The notes under the pieces were generated by a model. That model saw nothing but the letters and a program-made list of their open reading frames with translations. It was not told the origin of the DNA and ran no database searches. From the NCBI RefSeq assembly GCF_021590045.1, contig NZ_CP062221.1:806001-870000 (forward strand): a DNA stretch of 64,000 nt, written 5' to 3'. A program made the translations under genes and the position numbers. This document shows positions 33,285 to 41,606 of the stretch, piece by piece. The stretch comes from Cellulomonas palmilytica (GTDB lineage Bacteria; Actinomycetota; Actinomycetes; Actinomycetales; Cellulomonadaceae). Each line of letters opens with the position of its first letter. Positions within the stretch are counted from its first letter, which is position 1.

Positions 33285-34384
33285 GCGGCACGCGCCGCAC
33301 GGGGATCGCCGCGCGCCTCCTCGTCGCGATGGTCGTCGTCCTCGCCAGCGCGACGCTCGTCGCGTGGGCGGTCGCGTCCGTCGTCGGGCCCGCGCTGTTC
33401 CACCAGCACATGACGGCCGCGCACCACGGGCCGGGAACGGCGGTCGAGCACGCCGAGCTCGCGTTCTCCTCGGCGAGCACCGTCACGCTCGCGGCCGCGC
33501 TCGGGGCGGCGGCCGTGACCGCGCTGCTCGCGAGCACCGTCCTCGCGCGGCGCATCGGGACGTCGCTCGGGGCGCTGTCCGCCGCCGCCGGGCAGGTCGC
33601 TGCGGGCCGGTTCGACATCCGGCTCGACCGGCCCGCTGCGGGCAGCGAGTTCGACGACCTCGCGGACGCGTTCAACGCGATGGCGGAGCGTCTGCGCCGC
33701 GACGACGAGCAGCGTCGGCGTCTGATGAGCGACGTCGCGCACGAGCTGCGCACGCCCGTGGCGACGATCGTCGCGTACGTCGACGCGCTGGAGGACGGTG
33801 TGCAGGAGCTCGACCCCCGCACCGTCGACGTGCTGCGCGCACAGGCGTCGAGGCTCACCCGGCTCTCGACGGACCTCGCGGCCGTCGCGCACGCCGAGGG
33901 CGGAGGGCTCGTGCTCGACCGGCGTCCCGTCGCCGCCGGCGACCTGGTCGCCGCAGCGGTCGCGGGCGTGCAGGCGCGCGCCGCCGAGAACGGTGTCGAG
34001 GTCGAGGCCCGCGTGCCGGCCGGGCTGCCGCCGGTCGTCGTCGACGTCGACCGCGTCGGTCAGGTGCTGGCGAACCTCCTCGACAACGCGGTGCGGCACA
34101 CCGCACCGCGCGGGCGCGTCGTCGTGACCGCCGAGGCCGCGCCCCTCGGCGTGCGGTTGCGGGTCGACGACGACGGTGAGGGCATCGCCCCCGAGCACGT
34201 GCCGCACGTCTTCGAGCGGTTCTACCGGGTCGACACCGCTCGGGACCGGTCGCACGGCGGCTCGGGGATCGGGCTGGCCGTGGTGAAGGCGCTCACCGAG
34301 GCGCACGGAGGCCGCGCCGGGGTGAGCAGCGACGGCCCCGGCCGCGGGGCGCGGTTCTGGGTGGACCTGCCGGCGGACCGGTGA
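33281..34384 (+). CDS. Sensor histidine kinase
   Basis: A 367-residue membrane kinase. Two membrane helices (about 11-37 and 68-92) enclose a short, His-containing periplasmic loop ('FHQHMTAAHHGPG'), which could bind metal. Next come a HAMP domain, the phospho-His H-box 'LMSDVAHELRTPVATIV', the N-box 'QVLANLLDNAVRH', and the G boxes 'VDDDGEGIAPEH' and 'GGSGIGLAVVKAL'. It pairs with the regulator that overlaps it. The His-rich loop and the His-rich proteins encoded downstream suggest metal or redox sensing (inference). Confidence 0.93.
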   Translation: MSGTRRTGIAARLLVAMVVVLASATLVAWAVASVVGPALFHQHMTAAHHGPGTAVEHAELAFSSASTVTLAAALGAAAVTALLASTVLARRIGTSLGALSAAAGQVAAGRFDIRLDRPAAGSEFDDLADAFNAMAERLRRDDEQRRRLMSDVAHELRTPVATIVAYVDALEDGVQELDPRTVDVLRAQASRLTRLSTDLAAVAHAEGGGLVLDRRPVAAGDLVAAAVAGVQARAAENGVEVEARVPAGLPPVVVDVDRVGQVLANLLDNAVRHTAPRGRVVVTAEAAPLGVRLRVDDDGEGIAPEHVPHVFERFYRVDTARDRSHGGSGIGLAVVKALTEAHGGRAGVSSDGPGRGARFWVDLPADR

Positions 34385-34388
34385 GCGG

Positions 34389-34400
34389 CTTCATCGGATC
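34389..34400 (+). promoter_or_regulatory. CTTCATCGGATC motif upstream of the DUF305 gene
   Basis: Lies directly before a TTGACC -35-like hexamer (34401-34406). It matches the paired motif at 35155-35177 and is a candidate site of the OmpR-type regulator encoded upstream. Confidence 0.4.
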
Positions 34401-34476
34401 TTGACCGTTCGCCAGTAGGACCTACGTCCCGGGCGTGGACAGTGGAGACGGACCGTCCCCGATCTCTGGAGCTCCC

Positions 34477-35094
34477 GTGCGCGTCGTCCGCCCCTTCCTC
34501 GTCGTGCTCGTGGTCGCGACGAGCACGACCGTCGTCGCCGCGTGCGCGCAGACCGACCCCGCCACCCCCGCCGCGGACCGGCCGGCGACCTCGACGTCAT
34601 CGCTCGTCGCCGACCGCGCCGACGTGCACTTCGCGCAGCAGATGATCATCCACCACCAGGGTGCGCTCGACATGGCCGCCCTCGCACCGCAGCGTGCCGG
34701 CAGCGCCCAGGTCGCCGCGCTCGCACGCCGCATCGCCGCAGCCCAGCAGCCCGAGATCGACCTCATGAGCGGCTGGCTCGAGGCCTGGGGTGCCGCCGTG
34801 CCCGACGACGGCGCGACGATGCCCGGGATGCACCACGGCGGGAGGGGAGGCGACGGCGGCATGGCGTCCGACGACGACCTCGGCGACCTCGAGGCCGCCC
34901 GCGGGCCCGCGTTCGACCGGCTCTTCCTCGAGCTGATGATCGTGCACCACGAGGGCGCCGTGCACATGGCGCGCATGGAGGAGCGCGCCGGACGGGACCC
35001 CGGCGCCCTCGCGCTCGCCGAGCGGATCGTGCGTGACCAGACCGCCGAGATCGCCGAGATGCGCGCCCTGCTGGCGCCCCTCACGGACGACTGA
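34477..35094 (+). CDS. DUF305 family lipoprotein
   Basis: A 205-residue lipoprotein from the GTG at 34477 (TGGAG upstream); an earlier GTG at 34435 is less likely. The signal peptide ends in a lipobox ('VVAAC', Cys at about residue 24). The DUF305 helical bundle has two HH motifs, 'QMIIHHQGALDMA' and 'LMIVHHEGAVHMA', separated by a Met/His/Gly-rich loop ('ATMPGMHHGGRGGDGG'). Such proteins are linked to copper or other metal handling. The gene follows the two-component system. Confidence 0.88.
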   Translation: MRVVRPFLVVLVVATSTTVVAACAQTDPATPAADRPATSTSSLVADRADVHFAQQMIIHHQGALDMAALAPQRAGSAQVAALARRIAAAQQPEIDLMSGWLEAWGAAVPDDGATMPGMHHGGRGGDGGMASDDDLGDLEAARGPAFDRLFLELMIVHHEGAVHMARMEERAGRDPGALALAERIVRDQTAEIAEMRALLAPLTDD

Positions 35095-35154
35095 CGCGCG
35101 CGACCTGGGCCCTCAGTCCCGACGCGGCCACCCGCAGGCCCGCGCCCGCAGCAC

Positions 35155-35177
35155 CTTCATCGATCCTTCATCGGACC
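35155..35177 (+). promoter_or_regulatory. Tandem CTTCATCG direct repeats
   Basis: CTTCATCGATC at 35155 and CTTCATCGGAC at 35166, an 11-bp period typical of OmpR-type dimer sites. They lie about 90 bp before the DUF6803 gene. Confidence 0.5.
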
Positions 35178-35255
35178 TGAGCCGACGCTCGACCCGCGGT
35201 CAGAAGGCTGGCCCCGCCGCCGGGCCGTCCGGCGTCCCACGACGAAGGAGTCCCG

Positions 35256-35924
35256 ATGGTCGCCACCGCACCCAGCCCGACCCCCACCGCACCCGCACGC
35301 ACCAGCCTCACCTGGGAGGTGCGTGCCATGCTGCTCGCCGCCGCCAGCGGCGCGATCGTCGTGCTGGGCCTCCTGCTCCCCGCCTGGCCCACCGGGCCCG
35401 ACATGGGCTCGACGCACTACATGGGCCTGCTCGCCGACAACCAGCCGTGGAACCTGCTGCTGTTCATGGCCGTCCCCGTGATCGCCGCCGAGACCGTCGC
35501 CGTCACCGAGCTCGTCATCCTGTTCTCGCCCCAGCGCGCCGGGCGCACCGTGCGCGCACTCAACAAGTACGTCGGCATGGCCGCCGGGCTCTACTTCCTC
35601 GGCGTCGTCGTCTACCTCCTGCAGCACGCCGTCGTGCCGCTCACCATCGACGGCGGCTGGCGCGGACCGGCCGACGTGATCGCCGTCGGCTTCTACCTGC
35701 TGGGCCTCGTACCGCTGTTCGGCATGACCCTGCTCGAGACCCGTGTCGTCGGCGAGCAGTGGGACGAGCGACGCCGCCTCAAGACGCACGCCACGCTCGT
35801 CGGGATCTTCCTCGTCGTCGCCCACGTCGCGATGATCGCGGGCATGCTCGACCCCACCGTGCTGGGCTGGGACCCGACGCACGTCATGCCGGACGGCAAC
35901 CCCATGGAGGGCATGACCCACTGA
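35256..35924 (+). CDS. DUF6803 family four-helix membrane protein
   Basis: A 222-residue protein with GAAGGAG before its ATG. Four or five hydrophobic helices (about 25-45, 65-90, 108-128, 140-160, 180-200) carry scattered His and Met residues ('DMGSTHYMGLL', 'LLQHAVV', 'THATLVGIFLVVAHVAMIAGM' in part), and it ends 'THVMPDGNPMEGMTH', a His/Met tail suited to metal binding. It follows a DUF305 gene under what looks like shared control. Copper handling is inferred, not shown. Confidence 0.8.
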   Translation: MVATAPSPTPTAPARTSLTWEVRAMLLAAASGAIVVLGLLLPAWPTGPDMGSTHYMGLLADNQPWNLLLFMAVPVIAAETVAVTELVILFSPQRAGRTVRALNKYVGMAAGLYFLGVVVYLLQHAVVPLTIDGGWRGPADVIAVGFYLLGLVPLFGMTLLETRVVGEQWDERRRLKTHATLVGIFLVVAHVAMIAGMLDPTVLGWDPTHVMPDGNPMEGMTH

Positions 35925-35967
35925 CGGCCCGGGCGCAGCAGCGCTACCTACCCTGGCTCGTCTCCGG

Positions 35968-36855
35968 TCAAGGCCGCCGGCCCGGCGCGAACGCAGCGAG
36001 AAGGTCGTCGACGTCCTCGCAGGCTTCCAGCACAGATCCCATCCGCGAACGGCCCCATCCCAGGTGGTCGCGCATCAGGATCGATCGGTCACGCACGTGG
36101 ATCGCGTCCCACGACGTCACCACCGCGCCGAACCGGCGGATGCACTCGCCCCGGAAGTACGCACGGGTGTCGGCGGGGGGCGCGACTGCCGCGAGCGCGA
36201 CGTCACGGGACGCCACCAGCGCCGCGAGCGGGTCCTCCTCGACCACCTCACCGGAGAGCGCGAGCGACCAGTACTCAAGCACCGCCCGCGCGTCCGGGTC
36301 CGCATCGTCGCCAAAGCGTCGGTCCAGGTACCGGCCCGCCAGCTCGCGGAAGCGTGCCTGCGCGGCACGCGCGTCCGTCTCGTCGATCCGTTCCACCAGG
36401 TAGCCGTCCTCGATCATGGCCAGGACCAACGAGGTCGTCCCCACCCGGAGGAACGTCCCCCGGTCGCTGGCCCTGCCTTCGGCGTGCTCCTCGACCACCA
36501 GCACGGTGCCGCGCGACCTGATGGTCACGCTGGGCGTGCCGACACCGATCGCTCGCCGCGTCGTCAGGTGAGGCCTGAGCAGGTGACGGATCCTTCCGAC
36601 GGGGACGCGTGGAGCCACCTCGTAGAACTCGTCGGTCGCGTGGGCGCGATCGCCGACCGCACCGGGGATCACCATGGCTCCTGCACGATGCCACCGGACC
36701 GCGTCCAGCGGGCCCGTGACCTCCGGGGTGGCGTACGTCACGCCGGTTGGGTAGGCGGCGACCCGACCGCCGTTGGGCAGGAACCGCGAGGGACTCGGCG
36801 TGATCCCGGTGGCACGGAGCCGCAGCCGAAGCCCGGTCACTCGATGGATGCTCAC
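35968..36855 (-). CDS. Unknown protein, last gene of the biosynthetic operon
   Basis: A 295-residue protein with a GTG start that overlaps the racemase stop (36852-36855). I recognise no family. The N-terminal half is beta-rich ('GTVLVVEEHAEGRASDRGTF'), the C-terminal half helical ('RAYFRGECIRRFGAVVTSWD', 'MGSVLEACEDVDDLL'). No signal peptide, membrane span or nucleotide motif is visible. Position and overlap place it in the cluster. It could be a tailoring enzyme or a structural subunit. Confidence 0.65.
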   Translation of the reverse strand: MSIHRVTGLRLRLRATGITPSPSRFLPNGGRVAAYPTGVTYATPEVTGPLDAVRWHRAGAMVIPGAVGDRAHATDEFYEVAPRVPVGRIRHLLRPHLTTRRAIGVGTPSVTIRSRGTVLVVEEHAEGRASDRGTFLRVGTTSLVLAMIEDGYLVERIDETDARAAQARFRELAGRYLDRRFGDDADPDARAVLEYWSLALSGEVVEEDPLAALVASRDVALAAVAPPADTRAYFRGECIRRFGAVVTSWDAIHVRDRSILMRDHLGWGRSRMGSVLEACEDVDDLLAAFAPGRRP

Positions 36856-37904
36856 TGCGGTTCCTCACCGTAGGTGCGCGCCGCCGGGCGGATGCCGACG
36901 AGGAGCGAGCTCGTCGGCATCCGCAGACGCGCGGCCGTCTCCCGGACCGACACGGACCCCGCGTCGCCCTGGCCCAGCAGCACGACGTCGACCTCAGCGC
37001 CCTCTGGCAAGCCCTCAGCGACGGGGTATGCGACCGACGACAGCATCGCGACGTGTGCGATCTCGTAGCGGTGGCCGCCCGCCAGGACCTGCCAGGTCCC
37101 CACGGCCGGCGCAGGCATACCGTGGGCGAAACCGACGCCGACGTGGAGCGGGACCCCTGCCGGAGGCGCCTCCGCGCCGTACCCGATCGAGGCCACCGGG
37201 GTCGCCGCGCGCCCGCTCGCCGACCAGCCGAACGCCACCGCCACGTGCGCGCCCGGAGGCGTCGGAGCCCGGGACGGGATGCCGTACAAGAGCCTGCCGA
37301 CGCGTACCAACCAGTGCTCGGGCAGGTCCAGGTCCCAGGACAGGACGTCCCCGCCCCCCAGCGACACGGTCCCGATCCGGCGGGTGTCCGACGCCCGTTC
37401 CAAGATCTCGACGGCCCGCGCTGCGCACTCCGCCGGGACATCCCTGGGGAAGTGTGCGGAAAGCTCCCGCACGACCGTCGAGCGTGGGAGGGCTTCGATG
37501 AGCCGGTGCAGGTCGCTCAGCGCGACGCCGCCCCGCCCGGTCCCTCCGTCCACCTCGATGCTGATCGACGGGCCGAGCGGACCCTGGAGCGCGGACCGGC
37601 CGAGTATCCACTCCAGTTCCGGGAAGTCGTCGGTTCGGGCCGGCGCGGGGCCGGGCAGCACGCGCACGCGCGACTCCGGCACCGCACGCTTGACGCGTCG
37701 ACCTTCCGGCCCGTTACCGACGTAGAAGTCGCGGATGCCGGCCTGCCAGAACGCTTCGGCGCACTCCTGGGCCCCGAGGCCGTACCCGTCGCCCTTGACG
37801 ACCGCTGCGATGCCCGGCCGGGCCGCAGCACGGACCAGCCTGGCGTTGGACGCGAGCGCCGAAGGCCGCACCGAGAGCGTGCCGCCGAGAGCAGGTCGCG
37901 TCAC
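36852..37904 (-). CDS. Alanine racemase-like PLP enzyme
   Basis: A 350-residue fold-type III PLP enzyme. The Schiff-base Lys is in 'AAVVKGDGYGLGA' (K37), an exact alanine racemase signature, and 'SIEVDGGTGRGGV' and 'HFPRDVPAECAARAV' follow the barrel. The C-terminal beta domain is short, and the usual tyrosine base region is not obvious. It could racemise Ala, Ser or a cluster-specific amino acid. GTGA overlap with the aminotransferase shows coupling. It is probably a pathway enzyme rather than the cell-wall alr. Confidence 0.82.
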   Translation of the reverse strand: MTRPALGGTLSVRPSALASNARLVRAAARPGIAAVVKGDGYGLGAQECAEAFWQAGIRDFYVGNGPEGRRVKRAVPESRVRVLPGPAPARTDDFPELEWILGRSALQGPLGPSISIEVDGGTGRGGVALSDLHRLIEALPRSTVVRELSAHFPRDVPAECAARAVEILERASDTRRIGTVSLGGGDVLSWDLDLPEHWLVRVGRLLYGIPSRAPTPPGAHVAVAFGWSASGRAATPVASIGYGAEAPPAGVPLHVGVGFAHGMPAPAVGTWQVLAGGHRYEIAHVAMLSSVAYPVAEGLPEGAEVDVVLLGQGDAGSVSVRETAARLRMPTSSLLVGIRPAARTYGEEPQ

Positions 37905-39043
37905 CGGGCGCCCCAGGCCCGGGCTGCGCGGACCGCCGGTGCGGTGCCGGCCGATCCTCGCAGGTCGTCGAGAGCTGCCTCCATCCCACCGAGGAGCCCG
38001 AAGACGTGGAACAGCTCCAGACCCACGTGCGAGATGCGCAGGATCTCACCGGCGAGCTCGCCCTGACCGGCGCCGGTCTGCACGCCGTACGCACGCAAGG
38101 CCTCGACGAGCAGGGTGGCGTTCACGCCTTCGGGCGGTCGGGTGGCCGTGACAGGCGGCACAGCGACCGCGCCCGTCGGCAGATGGCGGAAGCCGAGGGC
38201 GGCCAGGCCCTGGCGCATCGCCACGCCAACCGTCTCCGTCCGCCGCCAGGTCTCAGGCAGCGGTACGTCGACGACACGCTCGACGAGCGCCGCGTGCAAC
38301 GCCGCGACGACCGTGACCGGCGGGGTCCACAGCGCCTGGGTAGGAGTGCGCAGGGCCGCCGCCCGCATCCGGGACCAGTCACCCGCCAGCGTCGTCGGTG
38401 GGCCCACCGCCTCAGCCCGTGCCCAGGCACGCGGAGAGATGGCGAGCAGCCCGACCCCGGGCGGGCCGCCGACGCCCTTCTGGCTCGTCATCACCGCCAC
38501 GTCGACGCCCACCCGGTCCATCTCGACCGGCAGGGCACCGGCGCTCGAGATGCAGTCGACCACCAGCACCGCGGAGAGCTCACGGCACAGCCGCGCGATG
38601 GGAGCCAGGTCGTTCACGAACCCCGTCGACGTCTCGTGATGCACCACGTAGACGCTCGTCGCACCCGCCTCCAGCGCGGCCCTCAGGGCGGGAAGGGACA
38701 CGGGGGCGCCCCAGCTCTCACGAAGGTGCACGACTCGCAGCCCCAACCGGCCCGCGGTCTCTGCCAGCCGCTCGCCGAAATAGCCGTTCGAGGCGACCGT
38801 CACCGGTTCGTCCGCGGCGGACACGTTGCGCAGCACCGTCTCCAGGAGAGCCGTCCCGGTGCCCGCGAGGCAGTAGACCGGCTCGGCCGTCCCGAGGACC
38901 TCGCCCACGAGCCGCCCCACTTCCGCGACCAGACGACCGAACTCGGTGCCCTGGTGGTAGACGGTCGCCGAGGCGCCGGCCTTCATCACGGCGTCGCTCA
39001 ACGTCACAGGGCCAGGGACGAAGAGCGGGATCGCCAGGCTCAT
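37901..39043 (-). CDS. Class V aminotransferase
   Basis: A 380-residue PLP enzyme of the serine-pyruvate/alanine-glyoxylate/PhnW group. It begins 'IPLFVPGPVTLSDAVM', has 'LAGTGTALLETVLRN' for the phosphate site, 'LVVDCISSAGALPVEMD' with the Asp that contacts PLP, and the Lys in 'VMTSQKGVGGPPGVGL' (K189). It makes or uses a small amino acid such as Ser, Ala or an aminophosphonate. Its ATG overlaps the kinase stop (ATGA). Together with the racemase it suggests that an amino acid building block is formed in the cluster. Confidence 0.87.
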   Translation of the reverse strand: MSLAIPLFVPGPVTLSDAVMKAGASATVYHQGTEFGRLVAEVGRLVGEVLGTAEPVYCLAGTGTALLETVLRNVSAADEPVTVASNGYFGERLAETAGRLGLRVVHLRESWGAPVSLPALRAALEAGATSVYVVHHETSTGFVNDLAPIARLCRELSAVLVVDCISSAGALPVEMDRVGVDVAVMTSQKGVGGPPGVGLLAISPRAWARAEAVGPPTTLAGDWSRMRAAALRTPTQALWTPPVTVVAALHAALVERVVDVPLPETWRRTETVGVAMRQGLAALGFRHLPTGAVAVPPVTATRPPEGVNATLLVEALRAYGVQTGAGQGELAGEILRISHVGLELFHVFGLLGGMEAALDDLRGSAGTAPAVRAARAWGAR

Positions 39044-40107
39044 CCCGCGACCGCCACGCGGTCCGCGGTGAACCGCTCGAACCAGTGCGTGAGCACCGCG
39101 GGATCCGGCCAGCGCAGCACGAGGCACGTGCTCTCGGCGATCCGTCGCGCCGTCGGACGGGAGTCGGCCTCGGTGAACCACCCGAGCCAGTTCGGCTTGT
39201 TCGCGTTCCGGTGGGTCATCTGGTGCTCGATCAGCTCGGCCTCGGCCTCGTCCGCGGTCAACGTCTCGACCTCGACCTCGTCGATCCCTGGCGTCCACCG
39301 CGGCAGCAGCACGACCGACAGCCGGGGGTTCGACGCCTCCGCCACGACTCCGAACAGGTCGAACAGCTGCCGCCAACCCACCTGCTTCTTCGCCGGGCGA
39401 GCCCACTCGAGCTCCTGCCCGACCACCGGGGCGATGGGGCGCGTCGCGGCGAAGCTGCGCAGCGTGCCCGGGAACAGGCTGATGATCTCCGGACAGGCCT
39501 GCAGGAGCAGCGTGTCGTCGACGGGCAGGACCACCGTGCGCTCGCAGGACAGAAACCGCGCGGCAGCCACGTCGGCCAGCATCGCCGAGAAGAACACCGT
39601 GGTCTTGCCCGCGCCGCGGTCTCCCGCGACGAGGAACCCGGTGCCGTCCAGCTCGAAGGCCGCCGAGTGGTACGTCACGCCGCCCAGCGACTCGAGGAAT
39701 GGCACGAGCACCTGGTCGCGGATCACCCGCTTCGAGTCGACCGCGAGGACCTGGGCGTTGACGTTGTACACGTCGACCTCCCGCGTCTCGTCCGACACGA
39801 CGAGGACGGATCCGGTGTCGTACGAGTCGATCGTGCGGACGCCGTCGGAGGACGTGTGGACGTGGGACCGGCGGATGTCGTAGTCGTGGCTGCCCGAGTG
39901 CAGTGAGAGCGGGACGCCCGCCCCGTCGAACGAACCGGGGAACGCCCTGGCGTGCAACCGCACCGTCCCGAGGTGACGACCGCCGGCGGGGGCGTCGCCG
40001 ATGCCAAAGAAGATGCCGATCTCGCGTTCGAGGAGAGCCCGGACCGTGGGCGTGTCCGACTCCACGTCCACGGACCCCTGCGGGCAGTACACGGAGAACG
40101 AGTCCAT
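39040..40107 (-). CDS. HprK-related P-loop kinase 1
   Basis: A 355-residue protein from the ATG at 40107 (GGGGGGAG upstream). The C-terminal kinase part has 'SLGGVTYHSAAFELDGTGF' and a P-loop 'VAGDRGAGKTTVF' (residues 160-172), then 'FLSCERTVVLP' where HPr kinases have Ser-Asp-Asp, and 'CPEIISLFPGTLRSF'. The N-terminal part (1-130) is beta-rich with 'SLHSGSHDYDIRRS'. HprK relatives phosphorylate serine hydroxyls in proteins, peptides or free amino acids. It is a clear paralogue of the product at 45454 in the same operon. The target is unknown. Confidence 0.8.
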   Translation of the reverse strand: MDSFSVYCPQGSVDVESDTPTVRALLEREIGIFFGIGDAPAGGRHLGTVRLHARAFPGSFDGAGVPLSLHSGSHDYDIRRSHVHTSSDGVRTIDSYDTGSVLVVSDETREVDVYNVNAQVLAVDSKRVIRDQVLVPFLESLGGVTYHSAAFELDGTGFLVAGDRGAGKTTVFFSAMLADVAAARFLSCERTVVLPVDDTLLLQACPEIISLFPGTLRSFAATRPIAPVVGQELEWARPAKKQVGWRQLFDLFGVVAEASNPRLSVVLLPRWTPGIDEVEVETLTADEAEAELIEHQMTHRNANKPNWLGWFTEADSRPTARRIAESTCLVLRWPDPAVLTHWFERFTADRVAVAG

Positions 40108-40109
40108 GG

Positions 40110-40877
40110 TCAGCTCCCCCCCTTCGACATCGAGGCCAGGTGGCGGTCAAGTACGTTCCGCGTCGGCGGCTGCGTGCCGAAGTCGTACTGCCAGGGATCA
40201 CGGAGATAGCCGCGCACGCGCAGGGGAAGCGCGTCCAGGACTTCGCGCGTGACGATGTTCCGGCTGTACGCCACGGCAGGATGGGCGTAGACGAACGAGA
40301 CGGTCGACTGGTCCCGGCTCGACGGCCACGGCGGCGAGCTGCGGATCAGGAACTCCGAGCTGATGACCGCGCTCCCGGGCGGGCAGCCGAAGCTGGCGAA
40401 CAGCGGGTCGTCAGGATCGTCCGGACGGTCCACGAGGTCCACCGGCCGACCGCTCTCGACGCGGTGGCTCCCGGGTACGAAGACCGTCGCGCGCTCGCCA
40501 GGCTCGACCCGGTCCAGCTCGAAGGAGACCCGCACGACACCGCACACCGCCCGGCCCCGGCGAGTCCCGTTGGCGAAGAGGTGCATGTCCGACCGGTACG
40601 GCTCGGCCGGCATCCCTCCCCAGGCGACGTTGCCCGAGTGGCGGTCGAGCACCTCGACGTGCTCGAGCCTGGGATCCGACCCGATGAGCTCCGTCACCGC
40701 ACCGAGCACGCCGGGGTGGTCGATGAGCGCTGCCGCCGGGCCCGCCGGGATCGACCGCTCATCCGTCCGCACCTGCGACTTGACCTGCGCGACCAGGTCG
40801 TCCGACAGGATCGCCGGGCGCACGAACAGCCCGAGCGTCTCGAATCGGTAGCGCTCCTCGTCCGTCAGCTCCGTCAT
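40110..40877 (-). CDS. Phytanoyl-CoA dioxygenase-like protein
   Basis: A 255-residue protein. 'RYRFETLGLFVRPAILSDD', 'RATVFVPGSHRVESGRP' and 'GSAVISSEFLIRSS' follow the PhyH double-stranded beta-helix plan, with the distal His in 'PGSHR'. The usual HxD iron motif is not obvious; 'YRSDMHLFANGTRRG' lies at the expected place with D and H in an unusual order. It may be an atypical or non-catalytic family member. If active, it would hydroxylate or otherwise oxidise a pathway intermediate using 2-oxoglutarate. It overlaps the sulfotransferase by 4 bp. Confidence 0.65.
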   Translation of the reverse strand: MTELTDEERYRFETLGLFVRPAILSDDLVAQVKSQVRTDERSIPAGPAAALIDHPGVLGAVTELIGSDPRLEHVEVLDRHSGNVAWGGMPAEPYRSDMHLFANGTRRGRAVCGVVRVSFELDRVEPGERATVFVPGSHRVESGRPVDLVDRPDDPDDPLFASFGCPPGSAVISSEFLIRSSPPWPSSRDQSTVSFVYAHPAVAYSRNIVTREVLDALPLRVRGYLRDPWQYDFGTQPPTRNVLDRHLASMSKGGS

Positions 40878-41569
40878 CCTCTGGCTCCTCTCGTCATGGC
40901 GAGCAGATCGTCGATCCAGGACCGGTCCGCCTCGTACCCGTGCCGGATCAGATGGCCGGGCAGCGCCGGGAACCGCACGAGCTCCTGACGGACGCGGGCG
41001 GCTGCGTCCGCCGCCCTGCGCCATCGACCGATCACGCGCGGATCGAGCGTGCGGACCGAGTTGAGCGAGACGAGTTCCTTGGGGCTCATCGCCACGTCGG
41101 CGACCAGTGCCGGGAAGTCGGCGAAGTCGCTCGTGGGGGCCAGGTCGAGCGTGGCGGCGATGCGGTCCTGAACCCGACCGGGCTGACGGATCAGCTCTTC
41201 GAAGCGGATCCGGAGGGTGCGGGGGTGCCGCTCCGCGGCACGCTCGAAGGCAGCGACGTCTCGCTCCCACCGACGAAAGCTCGTGTGGAACGCACTCGAG
41301 CCGCCGTACCGGCTCGTCACCACGTCACGGGGGTCACGCATGATGTCGACGAGCCAGACGCCGGGGTGCTCGCGGACCTGGTCGGCGAGGTCCAGGGCGC
41401 ACGCCGGCGTGCGGCGCAGCACCACCGCGGTCCCCTCGGCGTTCGACCGCGGGAAGTCGGTCATCCGGTGCATGCCGGCGACCACGCGAACCCCCGCGAA
41501 GCCGCGGAACATGTTCGACAGCAGTGTCGTGCCGGACCGGCTGCAACCGGTGATGAAGATCCTCGTCAT
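40874..41569 (-). CDS. Sulfotransferase family protein
   Basis: A 231-residue protein with the PAPS-binding start 'RIFITGCSRSGTTLLSNMF' (5'-phosphate loop) and the 3'-phosphate region 'LVDIMRDPRDVVTSRYGGSS', both diagnostic. 'RIRFEELIRQPGRVQDRIAA' is the second conserved part. It probably moves sulfate to a hydroxyl of the cluster product or of an intermediate. It is short but complete. The stop overlaps the next start (ATGA), and the gene lies 37 bp downstream of the dehydrogenase gene. Confidence 0.88.
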   Translation of the reverse strand: MTRIFITGCSRSGTTLLSNMFRGFAGVRVVAGMHRMTDFPRSNAEGTAVVLRRTPACALDLADQVREHPGVWLVDIMRDPRDVVTSRYGGSSAFHTSFRRWERDVAAFERAAERHPRTLRIRFEELIRQPGRVQDRIAATLDLAPTSDFADFPALVADVAMSPKELVSLNSVRTLDPRVIGRWRRAADAAARVRQELVRFPALPGHLIRHGYEADRSWIDDLLAMTRGARG

Positions 41570-41606
41570 CGGTGCCGTGAGTCCCTTCCTGTCGGACGTG
41601 TGGAGG

